Part shown: piece after piece, positions 9,135 to 18,433 of the stretch
Layout: every line of letters begins with the position of its first letter
Numbering within the stretch: position 1 is the stretch's first letter
From: Peribolospora baueri
Taxonomy: Eukaryota > Basidiomycota > Peribolosporomycetes > Peribolosporales > Peribolosporaceae
Assembly: GCA_029717555.1 (NCBI GenBank)
Contig: JAMDHS010000157.1
Location: forward strand, 1 to 21,561
Reading direction: 5' to 3'
Length of the DNA stretch: 21,561 nucleotides
Program-made: the position numbers and the translations under genes
Notes under the pieces: generated by a model
Told to the model about the DNA's origin: nothing
What the model saw: only the letters and a program-made list of their open reading frames with translations
Database searches by the model: none

Positions 9135-9714
9135 ATGTCGTCGTACAACGACGACAGCGTGTCCTTCCTCAACGGCCTCAACGCCTTGCCCACTGCATCG
9201 GGACAAGGTGAAGGAGGCGCGGGCGATATGGCCTATCCCGACGACGCCTTCGCCGAGCAGCTTGCCCTTTGGACCAACGCTTCTTTCAGCTTCGATCAGG
9301 CACCCGGCTCCGCCATCCTAGACGACAAGCCTCCCTCCTCTTCTTCGCCTCCCATGCCCAAGGCTGACGAACCTTCTGATGCCCCCGCCTTCGACGGGTT
9401 CCTCTCCTCCGCGCCTTCCGTCACCCCTTCGGCCCCAGCCCCCGCCCAGGACGGGGACCATTCGCGTGACGAACGCCGCCCACCCCAGCCCGTCTCTTCG
9501 AGTCCCGCTACGGGCAATGGGTCGTCCAGCGTGCTCCCATCGTTGCCCGCTCTCAGCGGTCTTCCCTTTGCGGTCCCCTCGCTGCCCGCTACCGGCCAGC
9601 AGCCCGCGCTTGACCTCAACGTCCTCGCCCTCCAGCAGTTCCTCGCGGGCAACACGGCCGGCTTGGAGCAGGCCTTCCTCCAGCAGCAGGCCACGGCTCA
9701 GCTACTCCACCAAC

Positions 9715-9769
<55 letters not shown>

Positions 9770-10756
9770 GCAACAGCAACACTCTGCGCTTGTGTCTACC
9801 GCCGTGCCGCTCGCCAACCTCGGCGCCCTCGGTCAACTTAACTTTGGTGTGCCCCTAGCGCCGTCGTCCTCGCAGCAACAGCAGCGGCCTTCCACCGTGG
9901 CGACTCCTGCGACGACCGCTCCGCAAGCGTCGCCGCGGCAGCCACTCGCGTCCGCACTTGCCCCTCCCGCCCCGGCCGCCAAGGACAACTCTCCGCCCCC
10001 GAAGAAGAAGAGTGCACCGTCGTCGTCGTCTTCGGGATCCGCTCCGTCTCGCCGATCCAGCAACGCCGCCCCCGCAGCTAAATTTGAAACACCCGAGGCC
10101 GACGACGCAGCGTCATCCCCTTTGTCTGTCAACATCCCCGATCCCTCCGTGGACTCGGAGGCGCATAAGTTTGCCATTGAGGAGGATAAGCGAAGGAGGA
10201 ACACGGCCGCGTCTGGTGAGTGGATGCGGCGGATGACCGAGTCTCGTGCATGAACCGCGTACATCCGGGCGGCGTTCGTATGCTCATCTCCAATCCTTCC
10301 GTCCCGCTTCACCCAGCCCGTTTTCGGATCAAGAAGAAGATGCGCGAGCAGGCCCTTGAAGCGTCTCACAAGGAGCTCTCTTCGCGCGTTCGAGAGTTGG
10401 AGGCCGAAGTGGAGGGCCTGAGGAGAGAGAACGGGTGGTTGAAGTCTTTGATCACGATTCGGCCGGATCAGCAGTGCCCGAGCCAGTTGCCGACCTCCGC
10501 CGCTGGGTCGGATAACTCCACTCCCGTATTCTCCGTCACTGCCGCCGAGGCCGCTCAGGCTCAGCAGGTTCTTGCAGACCCAAAACCGCACCTCTCAACC
10601 GTTTTCGTCCCGGGCGAAGATGGTCTGCATCCTCGAGGCGTTGGCACCGCTTCCGTGGTGGCGGAAGACAAGGCCCAGCAGAAGGAGATGAGAGACATCC
10701 AACCCGCTCCCGCGGTCCAAGGGCTGGCAGGAACGAAGAGGGACAGGGAGGAGTGA
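9135..10756 (+). CDS. bZIP transcription factor, Cys3/MetR/Zip1 group, with polyQ tract
   Basis: Two exons, 9135-10215 and 10317-10756, joined in phase 1 within the basic region, give 506 residues. The start MSSYNDDSVSFLNGLNALP is preceded by a CAG/GCC context. The N-terminal half is Ser/Pro/Ala-rich with 21 glutamines at 195-215, a typical activation-domain composition. The basic region reads RRRNTAASARFRIKKK (N356, R364, the N-x7-R bZIP signature). Leucines at 374, 381, 388, 395 and 402 form the zipper, with an ENGWLKSLI ending. The exact string NTAASARFRIKKK is characteristic of Neurospora CYS-3, Aspergillus MetR and S. pombe Zip1, which control sulfur assimilation and cadmium response. 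It is less like Gcn4. DNA binding as a dimer in the nucleus is established for the family; the sulfur role here is inference from the basic region. Confidence 0.93.
9717..9779 (+). repeat. CAG/CAA microsatellite coding polyglutamine
   Basis: Twenty-one consecutive glutamine codons, pure CAG at the 5' end and interrupted by CAA toward the 3' end. It lies inside the bZIP gene and is likely length-variable between strains. Confidence 0.95.
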
Positions 10757-11390
10757 TGTGATGGATGGAACGTCGGATCGCGCAGATGTTCTCGCGTTCC
10801 TCGCTTCCTGTCACCCTTGCCACGTTCGTGTCCCTGTCCGCCGCCGTGTGCGCCTCACCCAAGACACGACCATAACGACCTTTCTCACTCCGCTCCGCGC
10901 TCGCAGCCTCGTCGTCTTCGTGATCACCTTCGGGTTCATTTACTCGCTTCCTTAGATTTCGTTTCTTTTTTTTTTCCTTTGATGGGAGTCGTCTCGATCC
11001 GCTTCGTGTCGTTTGCCGGGCTCTGCCCTCGGCGCGTCCGGTCATCGGACCTCCTTCTCTGTCTCGGCTGCTTGTTCGTTCACCCAACTTTGTATGCTCC
11101 TCGTGCTGAGCTGAGGCTCCATCCGCTCCCGATTTTGCTCCTCTTCCGCTCTTCTTCTAACTTCGTCACCAGATGAATTGACGTCCTCGGCTGCCCCCCC
11201 CCCGGATGCGTGCTACCCTGATGACGGGACTGCCAAGACTCGCTTTTACGCTGTGCATTTGTCGTCTTCCGGAGAAAGATTTGCCCGAGACAATCGCATA
11301 GCACATGCTATCATATCCCCATCTCATCTTCATTTCACACGCAAAAGGCAGTAGTAGTAAACCGAGCTCAAAAGGCGATCGACTTCTGCC
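10757..11390. other. Convergent intergenic region
   Basis: About 634 bp between the stops of the bZIP gene and the JTB-like gene. It holds T-rich and C-rich homopolymer stretches (about 10965-10980 and 11195-11205) that fit 3' UTRs. I see no gene. Confidence 0.5.
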
Positions 11391-12415
11391 TCATCGCACT
11401 CCAATGGACGCGATGAGCCGACGGTACTGAGCGGCGGCGAGCTTGCGGTGACGCAGGGCGAGGATGCCGATGGAGGCCACAGCGAGGAAGGTGTTGGTGA
11501 GCTGCGGACCGAGGAGACGAGGCGAGAACAAGGGCGACGGTGAGCGAGTGAGCAAGCTGGCGAAAATAGCCTTCTTTCCCATGCTGCAAAGACCATGACC
11601 CCGCAGACGGACCGCCAGGTGGTCGCCGTCGCTCACCAAGAATTCAAACAAATCTCGCCTCTCCTTGCTGACCACTTTGCCACAACTGCCCCACGCCGCA
11701 ACCTCTCCTGGACGGAGTTGCGTGCTGGGCCGTGGCGTTGAGGAATCTGCCGCGCGATGGCTATTCCGCGACGGTGGCTCACCGTCCCCTCTCGCTCGCT
11801 TCGACTCGGGGCTGGAGGTCCCTTTCCCCCTGACCACGGGCCCCGTCTCCGTCGCCCGTGCACGCGCTGTCGCCGTCGCCGCAGGCGGCTCCCATCCCTT
11901 CGCGGTGCCGATACCCAAGGGTGCCGTGTGGGCCGCGATCTCGGTCGTGTGTGTCGAGTCCCCTCCGCCGTCCGCGTTGTCGTGCACTGGAGGGAGCGAG
12001 GAAACTTTGGGTCGGCAGGCGAGCAGACGGCGGTTGCCGTAGGGCTTGCAGTAGGGTTCGTGGAGCTGTGGTGGGAGACGGAGAGATGAGGATGGAGGTG
12101 GAGCGGAAGGGCCCACCATTCATGAGTGAAAGGGAACGAAGCCGGCCACATTCATGACCACGAAACGTGGTCGGCCGTCATCCGTCCACCACTCACCGCT
12201 TCAGGAGGACAAGGCTCGCAGTCTCCCGCAGGCCTGCACATGTAGTCTCCCTGCTCTTTCTCCGCCGCACCTGCTGGCGGTTTGGCTCTCTCGTCGTACC
12301 ATCGTGGTCCCGCGTCCGTCCCGTTCTCAGCCCAGACTGCAGGGAAGAGAGCGAAGGCGAGGACGGCAAGGAGGAAGAGGCGTCCGGACGGTGTTCGCTT
12401 TCTGCCGCTTCCCAC
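11391..12415 (-). CDS. JTB-domain type I membrane protein
   Basis: Three exons read leftward, 12415-12197, 12065-11637 and 11501-11391, all phase 0, giving 252 residues. A signal peptide covers residues 1-29 (LFLLAVLAFALFPAVWA), followed by an N-glycosylation site NGT. Six cysteines then follow the order of animal JTB (jumping translocation breakpoint protein): C60, the CEPC pair C66/C69, C79 in YCKPYG, C90, and C201 in WGSCGKV. After that come SKERRDLFEFL, a membrane helix (LTNTFLAVASIGILAL) and a short basic cytosolic end RHRKLAAAQYRRLIASIG. Animal JTB has the same SC-x-E-R-x-FW-x-F, membrane helix and RxRxL layout. The gap between the fifth and sixth cysteines is 110 residues here and about ten in human JTB as I recall it. 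It is filled by low-complexity Thr/Ala/Ser/Arg-rich sequence. JTB has been tied to cytokinesis and mitochondria in animals; the fungal role is unknown to me. Confidence 0.8.
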
Positions 12416-13213
12416 GTCACGTTATGTCACGTCGACCCGGGGCATGATGGATCGATCAGAGTCAGAGCGGACCGACGGAATGGAAACTTGGATCTACACC
12501 CTGTAGGGTGCTGAGAGAGACTCACCTCTTCAGTTTCATTATCGGTGGCGAGTGAGTTGGATGTGAGCGGATCCGAACACAGTCGTGATGGTGCGATGGA
12601 GAGAAAGTAAGTGATCGGAGCAACGCTCCAGCCGCCGTTTGAGTGCTCCGTGCACCGTGCTTCGTGTTTTGCGCTCAACTGAACAGACGAGAAGGACGAC
12701 ACATCTATCTTATCTGCTTCGCAGACCTCGGAAATGACAGCATAAACGTGAACGTGGTGTCTGCTCATTCGCCTTGGCCAACAGACAATCTGCTGTTCTA
12801 TATGCTTTGACCGACACATGGAGAGGAAGAGCGGAGGAAAGCACGGGCTACCGAATGTCTAGGGAAAAGAACAAGCGTATGCAGAGAGGAGAGCGACACC
12901 TGAAGAGAACTCCTGCCGAGCTATTGGAAAGGAGGGCACTGGGTCGCATAGCTCGATTCGAACGACCCTCGGTCGCGCGGTCGATTCCTTTCGTCACGAC
13001 CGGAGCAGACAAGGCGGCTGAGAACCAGGCGCGCCGGCAGGCACTGCCAGTCAGTGTGCTCGCATAGATGGCCTTCTCCTCCTTCTTCTTGCCATCGTTT
13101 ACAAACGACCGACGCCCACAGGTCCATATTGTCCAGCGAAACCTGTCCGTTTTCCGTACCTTCCATTTCTCAATCCACCCGCCGCCCTGCTCACCCATCC
13201 ATCTATCAGCCGA
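12416..13213. other. Region between JTB-like start and URM1 stop
   Basis: About 800 bp. It must hold the JTB-like promoter and the URM1 3' UTR. Open frames exist on both strands but none shows a domain, a splice pattern or consistent codon use. Confidence 0.5.
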
Positions 13214-13878
13214 TCATCCACCGTGCAATGTGCTGATGAACACGACCTCGTCGCCGTCCTGGAGCTCGTACTCCAGTTCCCCCTCCAACTCCCAGTCGGT
13301 GTTGTTGATCAAAACAAGGATGCCAGGCCGTCTGTACAACCAGAGGAGGAAGCCAATGAGCGAATGTCCCCCAAGTTCAGATAGATGATTGAGCCGAGCT
13401 CAACGCATGCTGGCAGTTGACGAGGGTCGGTAGAAAAGCCCAAAGAGAGGAATAGAAAAAAAAAGTTTCATCCCGCAATCAACTCACACCGACCCCTCAG
13501 CAACGAAGAGCTCCTCTCTCTCTTTGATCATATTTCTCCGGATCCAGTCGATGAGGAAGCGCATGTCCGCTGGCTGTCGCCCCGCCGTCGGGGACCCTGA
13601 GCTGGACTCGGCGACCGGTGGAATGGCTGGGATGTGGACGGTATGCCTCGTCTTATGCGGCGGGGCTAAGAGGAGCTCCGTTCCACCACTGTCAGTCAGA
13701 AACACGAACAAGACGGGGGGAGGACAAAATAGGGTGAGCGATGGGCGATCACCCTGCCTTCGTATGAACGTGGCGAAGCGGACGACGGGATCGCTCACCT
13801 GAACTCGAGCTCAAGCTTCAAATCCTTCTCACTCTCCATAGCCGCGTCACTTGTCGCAGCTCCGACCTGTTCCGACAT
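13214..13878 (-). CDS. URM1: Ubiquitin-related modifier 1 (Urm1)
   Basis: Three exons read leftward, 13878-13799, 13688-13488 and 13331-13214, give 132 residues. The blocks are [15 protein letters not shown], then [20 protein letters not shown], then [20 protein letters not shown]. The end is [14 protein letters not shown]. The terminal Gly-Gly, activated as a thiocarboxylate by Uba4, defines Urm1. Urm1 is both the sulfur carrier for 2-thiolation of tRNA wobble uridine (with Ncs2/Ncs6) and a protein modifier under oxidative stress. The usual length is about 100. The extra residues are an N-terminal extension of about 18 and a Ser/Gly/Pro/Ala-rich loop ([15 protein letters not shown]) before the central helix. 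Introns are phase 2, with donors gtgagc and gtgagt. The promoter region is shared divergently with SNX3. Confidence 0.97.
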
Positions 13879-14471
13879 TTTGTGTGTTTGGACGGGGTCC
13901 CTGGAGACGATGGTCGTAGTGTTCGACAGCCGGTCGTCCCTCTCACGCACAAGCTGGCCGTTGGTAAGTCAGCAGTCTTCGGCGAGGTCGGGAACGCCAA
14001 GGCTTGGGTTTATACTGTGAAGTTGTTCTTTGGCCCTTGGCCGACGACGTCCGTAATTTATTGAGGAGGTTGAAGGCGGATTGGAGAGTAGACGTGGGCC
14101 GCTGGGAATCATCCTCGAAGTGCATTCGTGTTTCGATCACGTGATGAACACGACGGTACGATTTCGTCATCGCTCACTACGACGGCGTGGTGGAATTTAG
14201 AGGGGAGGTTGGTGGGGGGTATCTTAAAGCTTCTGGTCAGCTCGAGGAGACTGGAGACTCATTCGCATCGCTTGCGGGTGCCGGAGAGGCGCCTGCTCGA
14301 TTCCACGATGGGCGATGGAGTGGGTGAGAGCGAGCGGGCGGCAGACTGCGGCTGTGCTGGCGGCGAGCGGGTCGAGGTGGGGATGGAGATAACATGGATG
14401 AGAGGCGAGAGTGAGACTGAACCATCATCGACGACGCACACAACCTCCGCTGTCCTTCTACAGTGCCAGCC
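13879..14471. promoter_or_regulatory. Divergent promoter region of URM1 and SNX3
   Basis: About 593 bp between two head-to-head start codons. I see no gene in it and no clear shared site. A gtaagt at about 13964 could be a leader splice donor but has no obvious partner. Confidence 0.45.
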
Positions 14472-15338
14472 ATGGCATCACCATCGCCCTTCGCCGGCAC
14501 CTCCTCCACGCCGTACGCCGGCCTCACCCACTCTTCGTCCCCTTCCTCCTCCGCCAACGCCAACGCCGACCCCGTGGCCCGCTTCGGCTCCATCTCCACC
14601 GGCTACTCGCCGTTCGCGCGCGTTGACACGCAGAGCAGGAGGGAGGCGATCGAGGACATGTACGGCCCGCCGGAAAACTTTCTGGAGGTCGAGGTGCAAC
14701 ACCCTCTCACGCATGGTGGGTAGCGTCGGGGCAAGACGAGCGAGGAAGACGCAACCTCTCCTGGCTATCGACCAGGGTTGCAGGCGCCTCTCCGGAGCCA
14801 GCGTCGGTACACGGCTACCGCTCGCCGACGGTATATTAGTTTTCTCGAGTCGCGCTCACTCGTTTGTTTGTCCCACTCGCCTCGCCTCACTGTCTCTCCC
14901 TCGCCTCGCCTCACAGGCTTCGGTCGGAACATGTACACGGACTACGAGATCATCACGCGCACCAACATCCCCGCCTTGAAGCTTAAGTACTCCTCCGTGC
15001 GCAGACGCTACTCCGACTTTGAATACTTTCGAGACATCCTCGAGAGGGAGTCCACTAGGGTCAACATTCCTCCGCTCCCGGGCAAGGTGTTCACCAACCG
15101 GTTCACGGACGAGGTGATCGAGGCGAGGAGGGAGGGCCTCGAGAGGTTCTTGCAGATCGTCGCCGGACATCCCTTGCTGCAGGTGAGCCGAGCACGGTCC
15201 GCGCCCGCGGAACCCGCTTCCTCGTTGACTGACCCACCTTGCACGCTGTTCGGCTTTCATTCTTTCTTCCAGACCGGCAGCAAAGTCCTCTGTGCCTTCC
15301 TCCAAGATCCCTCGTGGGACCGCCATCATTGGATCTGA
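14472..15338 (+). CDS. SNX3: PX-domain sorting nexin, Snx3/Grd19 type
   Basis: Three exons, 14472-14715, 14917-15182 and 15273-15338, give 191 residues. The ATG at 14472 sits in a good context (agccATGg). Residues 1 to about 58 are Ser/Pro/Ala-rich and probably disordered. [15 protein letters not shown] leads into the PX domain at about 70-180. [14 protein letters not shown] at about 110-123 carries the Arg-Tyr-Ser-Asp-Phe phosphatidylinositol-3-phosphate site, then [20 protein letters not shown] gives the Pro-rich loop. The last exon ends [21 protein letters not shown], as in fungal Snx3. Snx3 binds PI3P on early endosomes and, with retromer, returns cargo such as Vps10- and iron-transporter-type proteins to the Golgi. 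It is longer than the roughly 162-residue family norm because of the N-terminal extension. Confidence 0.95.
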
Positions 15339-15936
15339 TGTCCTCCTATTCCTTCTTCCCTTTCATCCACGCGCCCGCTCCCTCACTGCACGCCGTCCGC
15401 GTTGCACCTCCATCCAACGTGCACGTCCCATCCATCCCTCTTCTCCTCGCAGCCGGTCACGTCACCTGTCCCATTCTCATCTTATCATCTCATTGTCACT
15501 CCGACTCCCATCTCCTCATCCCTGCTCGGCTCGCACGTGTATATTTATATATATGCGCGCTTCACTTGTCGACGTCTTGTAAGATTTTCATGGTGCTTTT
15601 CACGTTCATCGCGTTCCGCCCTCACGTCATACGGCTCGTCCGACGACTACATCGCTGTAACCCATCAGTAGACGACGTTTGGTGTGAAGGAGCGCAAACG
15701 AATCCCACGTATTCAAGCGCGTGTCTTCACCACTCCTGCGAGACTCGAAAAAAAGTAGACATTTCATCCGTCCATTTCCAATACGGAGCAGGCGGGTAGT
15801 CGATAAAAGGGGAGGGGGCGAGGCGGATAGAAAAGAATGAATTCAACGATCGTAGGGTTGAGAAGGGAGGGTATGGCGAAAGGAGATAGGAGGGCGTAAG
15901 AAGGGAATGAGGACAGGTGCCGACATTCTAGTCCGT
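15339..15936. other. Convergent intergenic region
   Basis: About 600 bp between the SNX3 and CYSTM stops. A TA-rich patch (tatatttatatatatg) at about 15540-15556 fits a 3' processing region. No gene seen. Confidence 0.5.
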
Positions 15937-16530
15937 TTAGTCGTCTGCGAGGGGGAACGCGGTTGAAGGAGTCAGCGCTACTTGCTGTGGTCTCCGCTCG
16001 GATGGCTCCTTCTAAGGTGCGACACTTACAGTTGCAGCAGGTGCAGCACTCCTCGATGGCGCCTGGGTTGAAGAAAAGAGGAGTGCAGTTGGGCTGTTCA
16101 GTCAGTATGATATGCATCTCTACTCCATCCGTCCATCTAACCCTCATCGACCATCGCTCGATCGCGAGAGCACGACAGGGCAAAGGAGGACACAGGGCGT
16201 TCGGACGCCAACTCGACGGCCGCCTCCAATCCTACTCACAGCAGCAGCAGATCTCCTCAACGGCGCAGCAGCAGCAGATGCCGCCGATGCAGTCGAGAAG
16301 GAGGTTGCCGCCACCACCGCGGAGGCGGTCCTTGGCAGAGAGGGGCTTGCTGGCCGGGTCAGGGGAGGCCTGCATGTCCGCGGCCATGCGGGTGGGGGGG
16401 TTAAGGCCTTGGGGAAAGGGTGAAGGAGGGTGAGCGAAGAAAGGGAGCGACGAGGTGATGTTGAGCAACAGTCGTACTCACTCATGCTAGCCTGGGCAGT
16501 GGGCTGGGCGGTCTGCGAGGGAGGGGCCAT
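15937..16530 (-). CDS. Small cysteine-rich CYSTM-type membrane protein
   Basis: Four exons read leftward, 16530-16482, 16407-16240, 16062-16030 and an 8-nt last exon 15944-15937, give 85 residues. The N-terminal half is Pro/Gln/Ser-rich and polar (MAPPSQTAQPTAQASM). KDRLRGGGGNLLLDCIGGIC leads into clusters CCCC-AVEEI-CCCC-AIEE-CC-T-CC, 13 cysteines in all. This fits the CYSTM module: a polar, proline-rich N terminus and a cysteine-rich C-terminal membrane segment after a small hydrophobic run. CYSTM proteins are palmitoylated or membrane-anchored, and several confer stress or metal tolerance in yeast and plants. If the last donor (gtaagt) is skipped, the frame runs on for about 90 residues to 15764, which is atypical of the family, so the short spliced ending CCNYD is preferred. 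Start and exon 2 acceptor are supported by frame. Confidence 0.75.
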
Positions 16531-16793
16531 GGCGAAGAAATGCGTTGGAGCGCCGAGAGGAGGGATGGGTGACGGCGTAGAGTGGACAGTGATAGTGGTG
16601 GTGGTGGTGAACACGGAAACGGCGGTGGTGAGGATGGAGGAGGTTTGTGCGCCGGCGCAGATCCAAAAAGGCTCTGCCGTTGCTCGCTTCGACCTCCTCG
16701 CCCTCGCCCTAGCCCACGCCTCGTCGCTGTCACCCGGGTTTCCGCGCTCCTGCCTTCTTCGGCTCGGCGTTTCCGTCCTCGTTCCCAGTCTCC

Positions 16794-16828
16794 CTCTTCC
16801 TCTTCCTCTTCCTCTTCCTCTTCCTCTC
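16794..16828. repeat. CTCTTC hexamer microsatellite
   Basis: About five and a half perfect copies of CTCTTC within a pyrimidine-rich block, in the promoter side of the CYSTM gene. Confidence 0.9.
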
Positions 16829-17019
16829 CTCGCCCGCCTGCCTCTGCCAACGACTGCGCACACCGACCGACCGACGCCTCTAACCACCTCCACCACGTTC
16901 CTTTCCACTCGACGCCGCGCACACTACCAACGCCTAACTAAGACTTTTCTAGTTTCCAGGCTGGCGTCTAATTCCGTCTCTGCCGACGCCTGCCGTAGTC
17001 ACCACCGCAGCTTATGACG

Positions 17020-17085
17020 ATGGTTGCACGGGATGGTTGCACGGGATGGTTGCACGTGATGGTTGCACGTGATGGGTCTCACGTG
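17020..17085. repeat. 13-bp tandem repeat with CACGTG (E-box/CDEI) cores
   Basis: Four head-to-tail units: ATGGTTGCACGGG at 17020-17032 and 17033-17045, then ATGGTTGCACGTG at 17046-17058 and 17059-17071. A degenerate 14-nt fifth unit follows at 17072-17085. CACGTG occurs at 17053-17058, 17066-17071 and 17080-17085. The first two sit in CACGTGAT, the complement of ATCACGTG, which matches the Cbf1 consensus RTCACRTG. The third is the palindrome TCACGTGA. The array lies 220-285 bp before the p24 start. Confidence 0.9.
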
Positions 17086-17304
17086 AGGACAGCCCGGCCA
17101 GCGCGAAGCTCCTCTCGTCCAAAGCACGTCTGGTCGACCATCGCGACATCCCAACCCATCCCCACTCCCTGCTCTGTCCAGCCCGGAGCAGTCTAGCTCA
17201 GTGTTCCCGCCCTTTGGCTGCAGGCGGCCTTTTTTCTTGCGACAAACCCAGACCGCGCCACCGCTCCTTTCCTGCCCAGCCCGTCGGGCTCTTCATCGAT
17301 CGCC

Positions 17305-18433
17305 ATGCTCTCCTCTCGCTCCCTCCTCCCTCTCCTCCTCAGCGCCCTCGTCTTCGTTTCTCTCCTCCCCCAGCGGGCACGAGGCGCCGCTCTGACGACT
17401 ATAGTTCACCCCCAGGAGAGAAGCTGTTTCTACGCCTGGGTGGACAAGGTCGGCGAGAAAATCGGCTTCTACTTTGCCGTGAGTGATGCCGCACGCTGAT
17501 GCACGGCGGCTGTGTGTGACCAGGCGGGCTGATCACGCCTTAATCCGCCGTCTCCTCGCTCTCCTCCAGGTACAATCTGGAGGCTCCTTTGATATCGACT
17601 ACGAAGTGGCCTCCCCCTCCGACAAGGTCGTCGTGGAAGGCAAGAAGGACCGACAGGCCGACCTCATCTTCACGGGCAACGAGGTTGGAGAGTACGCGTT
17701 CTGCTTCGAGAATGACATGAGCACGTTCGCAGAGAAATTGGTGAGTCGGTTGTGGTCGGACCACCGACCAGCCATCGTTCGCCATTTCTGATTTGCCGCC
17801 CGGCCGGTCCTCCATTCAACGTCCTTCGCAGATTGACTTTGACATCACTGTCGAGTCCGAGCCCCGCCTCGAGCTGCCTCAGTCCAACACCCCTGCTCTC
17901 TCCGAGACCACCTTCCCTCTCGAGGATAGCATATTCAAGGTCGGAAGCCACCTGACTTCTATCACTCGCACCCAACGCTACTTCCGGACGCGGGAGAACC
18001 GCAATTACAATACCGTCGTGAACACTCAGTGAGTCGGCGCCCCGAGCCACGTTCTTATGCGACGGATTTGGAGGTTTTTTGGTGTCGGTTTGAACCTGAC
18101 TCAATGTGACTTTCCACCTCTCACGACTTCCGGTTCTCCCGCTTGGTGACCACCTTGCCCATCGAGGTCCCGCATCTTCTGGTACTCCGTCATCGAATCG
18201 CTCATCATGATCTCCATCAGCGTCGCCCAGGTCTTTGTCGTCAAGCACTTTTTCGTTAGTCCTTTTCACTCGCTTCACCTCCGTCACCTAGGCTCTGTCT
18301 TAGTTGGATCTGGGCACGGACGCGGATGCCGGTACGACTGCTTGGTATCGCGTCTCTTCGCTGACCATGTCTCATCCTGTTCGCCCCGCGCCGAATTCAG
18401 AATACCGGCTCGACAAAGCGATACCGCGTGTGA
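17305..18433 (+). CDS. p24 family cargo receptor (emp24/gp25L, Erp2-like)
   Basis: Five exons, 17305-17478, 17570-17740, 17832-18028, 18167-18254 and probably 18401-18433, give 220 residues. There is a signal peptide to about residue 28. The GOLD domain has the paired cysteines C41 (ERSCFYAW) and C103 (YAFCFEN) and contains VQSGGSFDIDYEV and MSTFAEKLIDFDITVE. A coiled-coil-like stretch (VGSHLTSITRTQRYFRTREN) follows. The membrane helix begins at SRIFWYSVIESLIMISISVA, and a short cytosolic tail starts with KHFF. p24 proteins shuttle between ER and Golgi in COPII/COPI vesicles and select cargo such as GPI-anchored proteins. The VQSGGSFDIDYEV block suggests the Erp2/gamma-like subgroup. The last exon is the least certain: the preferred tail is NTGSTKRYRV, but an earlier acceptor at 18291 would give only ALS. 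Confidence 0.92.

Larger units (their letters stand above)
16531..17304. promoter_or_regulatory. Divergent promoter of the CYSTM and p24 genes
   Basis: About 774 bp between head-to-head starts. It contains a CTCTTC hexamer microsatellite (about 16794-16828) and a 13-bp tandem repeat with CACGTG cores, both listed separately. Open frames across it are low-complexity and show no domain. Confidence 0.6.

Noticed and set aside
8885-9211. 108-codon Pro/Ser-rich frame as a separate gene
   Set aside because: It overlaps the bZIP start out of frame and lies mostly in a likely leader intron, so it is treated as a possible uORF and not a gene.
11665-12042. Plus-strand frames opposite JTB exon 2
   Set aside because: The minus strand has the family match and correct splice sites, so these are shadows.
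14128-14979. 283-codon plus-strand frame across the SNX3 first exon
   Set aside because: It reads SNX3 exon 1 in the wrong frame and runs through an intron.
15764-16029. C-terminal extension of the CYSTM frame past the gtaagt donor
   Set aside because: CYSTM proteins end soon after the cysteine block. The spliced ending is more in keeping, though transcripts could change this.
16790-16830. CTCTTC repeat as a CRISPR or mobile-element feature
   Set aside because: A simple hexamer microsatellite with no spacers or terminal repeats.
17014-17196. 60-codon frame through the 13-bp repeats
   Set aside because: The peptide repeat arises from the DNA repeat, and the frame sits upstream of the p24 start with no sign of being a gene.
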